This document shows, one piece after another, positions 55,875 through 64,000 of a stretch of 64,000 nt of DNA (position 1 is its first letter; every line of letters begins with the position of its first letter). Location of the stretch: NCBI GenBank assembly GCA_030035585.1, contig CM057480.1, positions 3,837,001-3,901,000 of the forward strand, read 5' to 3'. A program made the translations under genes and the position numbers. The DNA is from Dugong dugon (lineage: Eukaryota > Chordata > Mammalia > Sirenia > Dugongidae). A model generated the notes under the pieces. The model was not told where the DNA came from. It ran no database searches and was given only the letters and a program-made list of their open reading frames with translations.

Positions 55875-55998
55875 AGGAGCCCTGGTGGCACAATGGTCAA
55901 AGTGTACAGCTGCTTTCCAAAAGGTTGGTGGTTCAAAGTTGGAACCCACCAGCCGCTACGAGGGAGAAAAGACCCGGCAATCTGCACTCTTAAAGATT
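55875..55998 (+). mobile_element. AfroSINE, L form, 5' two thirds
   Basis: Forward head 'gagccctggtggcacaatgg', an insertion in the B-box region, then 'cgagggagaaaagacccggc' and 'cactcttaaagatt', where it stops abruptly at a reverse SINE. Confidence 0.9.
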
Positions 55999-56202
55999 GT
56001 TGTTGTTGTTGGGTGCCGTTGAGTTGATTCTGACTCATAGCGACCCTATGGGATAGGGGAGAACCGCCCTGTCGGGTTCTCTATGCTGTAAATTGTCACA
56101 GGAGCAGATCTCCAGGTTTTTTTCTCCCGCAGAGCACTGGAGGGTTTGAACTGCCGACCCTTGGTGTAGCAGTGGAACGCTTTGGCCATTATGTCACCAG
56201 GA
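55999..56202 (-). mobile_element. AfroSINE, L-type with RTE-like (GTT)n edge
   Basis: Reverse copy starting 'gttgttgttgttgggtgccg', with 'ctgtaaattgtcacaggagc', 'ctcccgcagagcactgg' and a decayed head. Fused tail-to-tail with the forward copy at 55998. Confidence 0.88.
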
Positions 56203-57277
56203 GAAAACAAAGGTAACATGAAAACAACAGCAAAAGTATCTCTAATAGCTCAACGAGCTAAACAAACATATTGCAGCCAACCGACTTAACCAAAGTATTT
56301 GAAATAACTCTATTTTGTAAAACAGAGAGAGGGGAAGTTGTGGGGAGGGGCATGTTTAATGGGTAAATCCCAGTCCATCATAGTAAAAAATCAATAGAAA
56401 ATATCTGAATGGGTAAGTCCACAAATAGAAATATAAGCACATGATTAAAAAATATCAGTCTAACTTCTGGAACAAATAGATAACAGAGTTGAACATTTTT
56501 GCTTCTGGTTAGTGAGGCTCAGATGGGAAAAGGTAAAGCAATAGACTGGTGTCTTCTCCAATTCCGCGATTTAGAACAATTCATTTCTTTTTAAAGGCAC
56601 GTGATGCTTTATTTCTTTTTTCTTTTAATGAATTATAAGGTCATTAAAAAATTACAAAATCCATCTAGTGCTTTTGCTAATTAGAAGTTTTGGATATCTT
56701 TCTGACCTTAGCCACTTGAGTAGCTAGTTTCACTTTTGGACTAGGATTTTGTCAGAAATATCTGAAATATTTTAGCACTTACAATAGAGCTGACATTTCT
56801 AATTTCAGCGCAAAGGTAATGATACTCATTACAGGAAGAATGGATCTATTTTTTATGAGCCTAAGTAAGTTGCTAATTCATGCCAGAAGCAAGAATATGG
56901 GCCCTGAGGATGCATAAATATTAATGTCCTGAGAGGCCAGCCGCAACCACAGAATAAAAACCACCAGGAGTAATGAGAAATAACACTGAAAAAATAACCC
57001 CAATAAAATGAGGAAGAGGGTTTTAAATGGCAGGCTGGAGTTGACTTTGATTACCAGCAAATCAACGACATCTTAGGAAGGTGGACATCAGCTTCAGTAA
57101 TTCACCATTGCTCTTGAATACACTCCAGCAAACAGAAATCCAAGTTCCCTCTCTTACTTTCTTAAGCCCTGAACACCAAGGCCAACCTTCTTTTTTTTTC
57201 CACCCCCTCCCTAAAGATCAGTTCTCTTATACATAGCATACCTTGCAAACGTTCTCCCTATTCAAGGGATATAACCT
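56203..57277. other. No gene recognised
   Basis: AT-rich, unique-looking. Confidence 0.4.
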
Positions 57278-57441
57278 GCCCTGCTGGTGAAGTGGTCAAG
57301 AGCTCGGATACTCACCAAAAGGTCAGCAGTTCGAATCCGACAGCTGCTCCTGGGAAACCTTACGGGGCAGTTCTACTGTGTCCTATAGAGTTGTTATGAG
57401 TCGGAATCAACTTGATGGTAATGGTTTTTTTTTTTTTTTTT
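57278..57441 (+). mobile_element. AfroSINE, S form, poly-T tail
   Basis: Forward copy: decayed head 'gccctgctggtgaagtggtc', B-box 'cagttcgaatccgacagc', S-form join, tail 'gagtcggaatcaacttgatg' then T17 (57425-57441). Confidence 0.93.
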
Positions 57442-58141
57442 GGTGCTGTGGCCTTACTCTGTGACTGACAGTAGGTCAACCATGTCAGAAGGCCATCATG
57501 CTAACATCTGTGTTAAGTGTGAACGGGTAGTTACCGGGGGAGGGAGGAAGGAGGAGAGTGAGGACAGTGCCAGAAGCATAAAACCCGTACAAGCACCTTT
57601 TTGGTTTAGATATTTCTATGCAGAAGGAAACACTTCCCTCCTCGCCTTTCCCTCAGCTTCTACCTCCGAGGAAATTATAGAACCATTGGCAAAAAGGAAT
57701 TGAATGCCTTCTATAGTAACAAAAAAGAGGGTTTTTGAGAAATCAATGTCTCTCAAACTTTTCAATGATAATGGCCCTAATAGAGTGGGAATGTGGACCC
57801 CAAGGGAAGCCTTTGGGGTTCACTCTGACGCGGGCTTCTAAACAAGAAGTGTCCTTGAACTTATGTTTTGTCTTCCAAAATTAAGGGTATTTAATTACTT
57901 TGCATGCATTGTCTATGCATCCATTTTTGGTTTAACTTAAAAATAGTTTACATTATTTACCAGTTGAATTGTACACCCAACTTTCTCTCAACAATTTCTG
58001 GGAATCTTGACAACTCACTGAGTGTCCTGTTGACCCCATAACTATGTTTATCCTGCAGTAAACATGGCAGAGACCTCTGAGGGGACTGGGGAAGCACAAG
58101 GCAGCAGGTGTCCACATGCGTGCCATTATGGACACCCCTCA
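57442..58141. other. No gene recognised
   Basis: Unique-looking. Short open frames without recognisable domains. Confidence 0.4.
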
Positions 58142-58150
58142 CAAAGACCT

Positions 58151-58534
58151 CCACCACCCGTCTGTCAGTTTGTCTTACTGTGGTGGCTTGCATGTTGTTA
58201 TGATGCTGGAAGCTATGCCCCGGTATTTCAATACTGGCAGAGTCGCCCATGGCAGACAGGTTTCAGCAGAGCTTCTAGACTAAGACAGACGAGGAAGAAA
58301 GGCTGGCAATCTACTTCCAAAATTTAGCCAATGAAAACCTTACGGGTCACAACAGAGCATGGTCTGATACAGTGCTGGAAGATGAGCTCCCTAGGTTGGA
58401 AGACACTCAAAATACACAGTGGCCACAACAGTGGACTCAAACGTACCAGCAGTCGTGAAGATGGTGCACGACAGGGCAACGTTTCGTTCTGTTGAACGTA
58501 AGGTCATCATGAGTCAATGGCAGCTAACAACAAG
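58151..58534 (+). mobile_element. Internally deleted RTE derivative (non-autonomous), with 9-bp target duplication
   Basis: The 5' part (58151 to about 58412) matches RTE leader sequence I remember: 'ccaccacccgtctgtcagtt', 'caggtttcagcagagcttct', 'agccaatgaaaaccttacgg', 'gtgctggaagatgagctccc'. It joins directly to the RTE 3' end ('cacagtggccacaacagtgg', 'cagggcaacgtttcgttctg', 'tggcagctaacaacaag'). The whole coding region is missing. The duplication 'caaagacct' at 58142-58150 and 58535-58543 shows that the 384-bp unit inserted as such. Confidence 0.82.
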
Positions 58535-58743
58535 CAAAGACCTAAAGTCCTTCAATCGTGAGACGTCATCATAAACACAGGTCAGAAATTCTGTGTTCTA
58601 AGCACGTCACTCACTAGACACATGACCTTGAAAAGTGACTCTCATTACTGATCCTTGATTTCTTCTCTGATTCTACCTTTCGTTCGGCACCTATGATTCA
58701 CTTGCAGGACTAAGGAGGTTTTGAATGAGGTAATGTACAGGAA

Positions 58744-58884
58744 CCCACTGCCATCGAGTTGATTCTGACTCATAGTAACAGAGTAGAACTGCCCCGTAGG
58801 GTTTCCAAGGAGTGGCTGGTAGATTTGAACCGCTGACCTCTTGTTTATCAGCCAAGCTCTTAACCACTGGGCCACCAGGGCTCC
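58744..58884 (-). mobile_element. AfroSINE, S form
   Basis: Reverse copy lacking a few bases ('catagtaacagagtagaa'); head 'gggccaccagggctcc'. Duplication 'tacaggaa' at 58736-58743 and 58889-58896. Confidence 0.93.
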
Positions 58885-60324
58885 AATCTACAGGAAAGCA
58901 CCCTATAAACTTGTGCTGGTGGTGTTGTTTAGGGGCGAAGCACTCCTCCCGTGTGCCGAATCCATTTCTTCACCTCCTGATGTGCCCTTCTCCAGGGAGA
59001 GTTATGGTTCCGTGTTGCCTTCTAGCCACACATTGATCTTCCAGAAGCCAGCCTTATACTCAAACAGCCTTGCCTCCAGCCTCTCTCAACTTGTTGTAAC
59101 CTGTAATCTCAGCAGTTAGCAAAAGATGAAAAAGCCCTCAGATTTAAGTGTGAATGACTGATATTATCTTCAATGTGTTCACCTTTGGGGAGGTATATTT
59201 TTAACTAAGATACTTTTTTAACACAATAAACTCCTGATGTAATATTTCAGGGAACAAAATAGAAATCTCATTTCATAGGGTTTTTTCCATCAGATGTGAA
59301 AGTAAACTCTGTCCTCCACAATTCACTCATATGCCACATGTGTCTGAAGAGTCCCTGGGAGGATAGGCTATCGACACCCACCCCTTGTGAAAGGCAACTG
59401 GGAGGGAGGAGATCAAGCAGTGGTTTGCAATGAGGGAGGAAAATCCTTCTCGGGATAGGGAGCATGAGAGAATAAAATAAAAACTATTGGGCTCGCACGT
59501 ATAGTTTAAAATATTAATGACCATCCCCTACTTCCTTAAACGGTAATTAAAATGCTACAAATTCTTCTTGGCTGAAGGGTATATTCAGAATACAGAGTGA
59601 AAAAGCTTTGAAAGGGGACATGTGTTTAAAAAGATGAAAAGTGGGGTCAATACGGGAGAAAATTATGCTGCAATTTGAAAGCCGTGGGCATCTCAGTCTC
59701 GGAAACACAGCCACTGGATCTTGCAGGCGATGGGAATGAATACACAGATCTCAACAGGTGGGCCGTCTGAAGCCGTGGTAAACTGTTTAAACATTTGTGT
59801 TTCTCTCAGAATCTGGAGCAGCATGCACCGATAGATGGAGCCATTCAAACAACCAGCGATAGGGCTCTGTAGAGCCCGAGTTCGCATGGAGAAATAGGCA
59901 GGGCAAACGAGGGGGCTGAAAAGATAGTGCCATCTCTCTGGCTAACCCATGACCCAGCTGGGAAAGGGAGCAAGCTCTTGAAATTAACTGACTCATTGGA
60001 GAAAAATTAAACTGATGGTCCAAGGGACAAAACAATTTCTACCCGGGACTGTTCACTATATCAAACAGAAACGTTTCCTATTTACGGGTGCCGTGGATGA
60101 ACGTGATGTAAGCTAAAATTTGGGACCAGGATAGATGTAGTTTGGCCTCCTAAGGAAAACTCATGTTACGATGCTAAGTTTGAGTTGGTCCTGTTCGTGG
60201 TTAGCACACAGCCTTTGGTCTTTCCATCTCAGTTGAAATTCTGCAGAGCATAGTCTCATCCTATTTGGGGCCCAAAAGGTCCCCATGTTACAACTTCATT
60301 GAGGTAATGTGGCTGAAATCTCCT
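58885..60324. other. No gene recognised
   Basis: 1.4 kb of unique-looking sequence. No recognised repeat or exon. Confidence 0.4.
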
Positions 60325-60422
60325 GGTGTGTGTGTGTTTGTATGTGTGTGTGTGTTTGTATGTGTGTATCTATCTATATCTGTCTGCATCTCTGTGTTTA
60401 TATCTATACCTATATCTATATG
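60325..60422. repeat. TG / TATC compound microsatellite
   Basis: (TG)n with TTTGTA interruptions, then (TATC)n-like and 'tatatctatacctatatc'. Confidence 0.9.
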
Positions 60423-61157
60423 TTTTGTGTCTATTTTTTCTTGTAAATGTTATTTTGGTGATTGTAGTTCTGTAACGGACAAGACTGTAATAAATATATG
60501 TGTATATCCTGCTGTCTGTCAACTGCCACATAAGCATTTTTTCATGTTACTATGTATTTGTAAGTACTATGTATAAACTAGGAGTTCTACTCCATAAAGT
60601 TTTTATACCAAAATTTACTGAAACATTACTGATCATTAGGCACACTAGCTGTCTCTGATTTGTCACTAATGTAAATAATACTTCGATAAACAGTACAGAA
60701 ATTTTCCTTATTTATTATTATTTTCTGTAATATATATTCCCAGAAACAGAAATTAAAAAAAATAAATAAATAAAGAATGTGAATGGTTTGATGGTTCTTG
60801 GTGCTTATTGCCACTCTCTCCTCAAATAGGTTGTATCAACTTATACTGCATGGCATGAGTGTGCTTAACTCACCACACCTAGTAGCTCTCCTTGTTGTTT
60901 TTCTTGTTCATTTGCTACCCCATCTGCATGCGAGAGTGATTGGTTTGTAAGTCCAAGCAGGAAATAAGTAAAGGAATTCTAGAGAACACAACACTCTTTC
61001 TACCCCAACTTCGTGAAAACCACCTCCTTTCTCTTTAAGCCAAGTCAGATTCCTACTTCTCAATGAAGTTTCCAAGATCAGCCTTGCCACTTCTGAGACC
61101 CCTTGCCCATCTCTGAATTGCTTTAACACGCACTCTCTGCTTCTCTCATTTGACACT
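60423..61157. other. No gene recognised; possible ancient LINE-derived patch
   Basis: 60640-60850 weakly resembles an old mammalian LINE-associated repeat ('gtaaataatacttcgataaa'). Not assigned. An (AATA)n run is at 60752-60772. Confidence 0.35.
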
Positions 61158-61166
61158 TCTGGGCTA

Positions 61167-62147
61167 TTCTTTTTTTTTTTTTTAATTGTACTTTAAATGA
61201 AGGTTTACAGAACAAATAGTTTCTCATTAAACAGTCAGTACGCATATTGTTTTATGACATTGGTTAACAACCCCACAACACGTCAACATTCTCCCTTCTG
61301 GACCTTGGAGGACTTTTTTTATTTATTTTTTATTTTTTAGTTAAAATACACATAGCCAAAGTTACACCATTTCAAAAGTTTCTACATGTACAATTCAGTG
61401 ACATGGATTACATTCTTCCAGTTGTGCTGCTATTCTCACTATCCTTTTCCAAATTATTCCATCACCATTATCTTCAACTCACTGCCCCCTAGGCTTCCCA
61501 TCAACACCCCTGAGTTGCTGTTGTCAATTTTATCTCACATAATTTTTTTTTTTTTGTACTTTAGATGAAGGTTTACAGAACAAATAGTTTCTCATTAAAC
61601 AGTTAGTACACATATTGCCCTATGACAATGGTTAACAACCCCACAACATGTCAACACTGTCCCTTATCAACCTCGGTTCCCTATCACCAGCTTTCCTGTC
61701 CCCTCCTGCCTTCTAGTCCTTATCCCTGGACTGCTGTGCCCCATTAGTCCCTTTTTGTTTTATGGGGCTGTCCAATCCCCAGCTGAATGGCGAACCTCGG
61801 GAGTGACTTCTCCACTGAGCTAAAAGGGTGTGCGGGGGCCATACTCTTGGGGTTTCTCCAGTCTCCTTTAGGCCAGTAAATCTGGTCTTTTATTTTGCGA
61901 GTTAGAATTATGTTCTACAGCCTTCTCCAGCTCTGCCCAGGACCCTCTGTTGTGATCCCGGTCAGAGCAGTCAGTGGTGGTAACCAGGCACCATCTAGCT
62001 GTACTGGACTCAGTCTGGTGGAGGCCGTAGTAGCTGTGGTCCATTAGTCCTTTGGACTAATCTTTTCCTTGTATCCTGTTCTCTTCATTCTCCCTTGCTC
62101 CCAAAGGGATAAGACCAGTGGAGTATCTTAGAGGGCTGCTCACAGGC
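61167..62147 (-). mobile_element. L1 LINE 3' end, reverse strand, longer 3'UTR version
   Basis: On the minus strand this is the L1 3'UTR from 'gcctgtgagcagccctctaa' to the A tail (T run at 61170-61183). It carries both copies of the duplicated block and about 100 bp (61441-61540) that the other two L1 copies lack. Probable short duplication 'tctgggcta' at 61158-61166 and 62149-62157. No ORF2 is included. Confidence 0.93.
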
Positions 62148-62199
62148 CTCTGGGCTAGTCCGTCTTTCAAATGAATATGTCATGGTTCCCAATAAGACC

Positions 62200-62325
62200 T
62201 TCAGCTCCTTCAGATAAATTCATACACTGCTTTTATTTCTCACAACTCCTAATGCAGCACCTTGGGACATAGAGGAATTTCACAGTAAATACTTGTTAGT
62301 GGACAGGAAAGAAATTGAGGTGATG
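62200..62325 (+). mobile_element. Possible L2/MIR-type 3' end
   Basis: 'cagcaccttgggacatagag' and 'cacagtaaatacttgttagt' recall the shared LINE2/MIR 3' end. Decayed. Confidence 0.4.
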
Positions 62326-64000
62326 GAAGCAAAACACCCTGTGGATGGTCTTTCTCCCCAGAATGTCAGATGTCAGCACCCTAGTTGTTTTGACAAAAGA
62401 CATATTGCCTCTCTGCCCTAAATCTTCCCTGGTCATATGATGAGATGAACTGACGGTTCCCCTCTTCTCAGTTCCTCCCTCACCTACACCAAGAAAGGAA
62501 CTTAGGAATCACAGGGTTGGGGGAGTCCAGGGGTGGTCCCCTTTGTCAGAACAGTGCATACATACAGAGACTGTCTCTGCCACTCTGCAGGCCTTTTGTA
62601 ATGAAGACAGGCTCAGGACTAAGATGAATGCCTTTCTTAGGATAATTAGCTAAGGTTATTATCTTAAAAAGAGAAGGGTCAAAGCCATGTTAATGTCAAA
62701 TTAGACCTTATAACATTAGGAAGAAAATCAAATTAATGCTTGTTGTAGTGAGATGTATTTAGTTAATTCAGGAGAAATGGTCCACAGCCAATGTTGTTAT
62801 AGAGAAACAAGCTGAAATTTGAAAAGTCACCTTCCGCTCACTTTTCCTCCACTACACCACCCCTTCTACCTTCAATCAAAGGGCATCAGAGACCAACTGA
62901 GCTCACCCTCTATGGAGCCAAAGATGGGCGGATAGAGCAAAGGGACGTTGATGTTTGCCTGAAGTCTGAGTCAGCAAAAATTTGCAAGACACAAGGACTA
63001 AGGGCTAAAACTTCACAGCAGGCAAGGTGGATGGAATGTCCTGAGGGAGGCAGCGGGAGGAGGAACACAGATTGGCAGGGCTTAAAGAGGAGATGGACAA
63101 GGGGCACTAGGAAGATTTCTGAGATGGACCGACGGAGGGAAATGAAGGACATTTTTGTGTGCTACTGTCTGAAGATCTAAAAGAGAGAGCATCTCCTCTC
63201 CTGCAACCCATATAAGGGGGAGGGACAGGTAGGTAAAGTCTCAAACTCTTTGTCTTCCAACCCCTTCTTGATTTGGGATGATGGTTTGTACACCTCAGTC
63301 ACAGAACTGCTTAAATTTCCAATGGAGTTGAGTGTGTGTTCAGTCCCAAGATGACGGATGGGCCAACACATGTTTCTGATGGCCTGGCCATCTTCATTTG
63401 ATTGTTTGATTGATTGGGAAGGATTACAGGTAGCAGACAATTCCCCAAGTCTGAGAAAACCTAGAGACAGTTCCACTGATCTTTGCTCCCAAACTTACCC
63501 AGGGATTGCAAAGAACACTCTGTGCAGAACTCTGTGTGTGTGTGTTGCCATAACATAAACATTGTCTTGGCATTTAGGAGATGGATAGTGAAGAAACTGA
63601 TATTGGAGGCTGGAAAGATGGCGAACTATGGTGTGCAGGGACAAAACATATAATAAAACATTGACCTGTGATAACAACGGGAGACAATACACCTAATGAA
63701 CCTACAGCTCTATGGGAAATTAAATTTTAATAGTATGATATTTAGCCAGATTTATGAGTAGACAATGTTTGACAATTATATAATAATTATAATTAATGAA
63801 CAAAATATTGGCATTACTTATTGCATTGTTATTTCATAATAACACAACTATCTCTCAGGTTGCATTACAAAGTTTTGGGAGACAGTTTTTTTGAATGGTC
63901 CCAATGAATTAGGACCCCAATACTCATACCCTTGTGCAGTTTCCATCTGCATTGATTTTTGGACTAGTCCACGTAAGTTGTTTTGGCCAATGGGCATTAG
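62326..64000. other. No gene recognised
   Basis: Unique-looking to the window end; a short (TG)n is at 63532-63546. Small frames show no recognisable domain. Confidence 0.4.

Noticed and set aside
63177-63476. 99-codon minus-strand frame near the window end
   Set aside because: No recognisable domain, start or splice context; length is within chance expectation for 64 kb read in six frames.

Overview
This is a nuclear mammalian, almost certainly afrotherian, non-genic window. The diagnostic signal is about 33 copies of the tRNA-derived AfroSINE (head 'gagccctggtggc', tail 'gagtcggaatcgactc'). They come in three recognisable forms: a long form (L), a form lacking about 45 bp in the middle (S), and a third variant (C). 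As I recall the literature, the 45-bp-deleted subfamily is restricted to elephants, sirenians and hyraxes (Paenungulata). With RTE/BovB-type LINEs and an afrotherian L1 lineage, an elephant-like source is the best guess. I see no host protein-coding exon, tRNA, rRNA or CRISPR that I can support. Every long open frame is part of, or antisense to, a retroelement.

Layout. 1-5.5 kb: AfroSINE pieces, L1 3'UTR remnants, a 313-bp inverted-repeat DNA transposon (1999-2311), an old L1M piece and an RTE 3' end. 5.8-15.4 kb: an ancient L1M split by a nearly full-length afrotherian L1 (6650-15020, about 8.4 kb). That L1 has a 5'UTR with a tandem duplication, a broken ORF1, a broken ORF2 that keeps its FADD catalytic box, and a 3'UTR with an internal duplication. 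15.4-26.5 kb: MIR, AfroSINE, MaLR LTR and MER20 copies plus an L1M endonuclease fragment. 26.5-38.3 kb: a facing pair of RTE copies, AfroSINEs (one nested pair), and an AT-rich minisatellite grown from an RTE junction. 38.3-46.4 kb: MIR, a probable old ERVL-type LTR, a second L1 (42140-44633) with a perfect 18-bp target duplication, and an RTE. 46.4-64 kb: scattered AfroSINEs, a Tigger-like MITE split by a SINE, an internally deleted RTE derivative with both ends and target duplications (58151-58534), a TG/TATC microsatellite and a third L1 3' end (61167-62147, minus).

How the parts relate. The elements form a nested stratigraphy (MIR, L1M, MER20 and MaLR oldest; then L-form AfroSINE and RTE; then S-form AfroSINE and L1). 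AfroSINE and RTE share 3'-tail sequence, so RTE is the likely mobilising partner. I found no undescribed multi-gene system. The most unusual items are the short RTE derivative, repeated SINE insertion at one internal SINE site, the inverted-repeat element at 2 kb, and the long antisense frame in the L1 5'UTR. Family names come from memory of consensus sequences; no database was searched.
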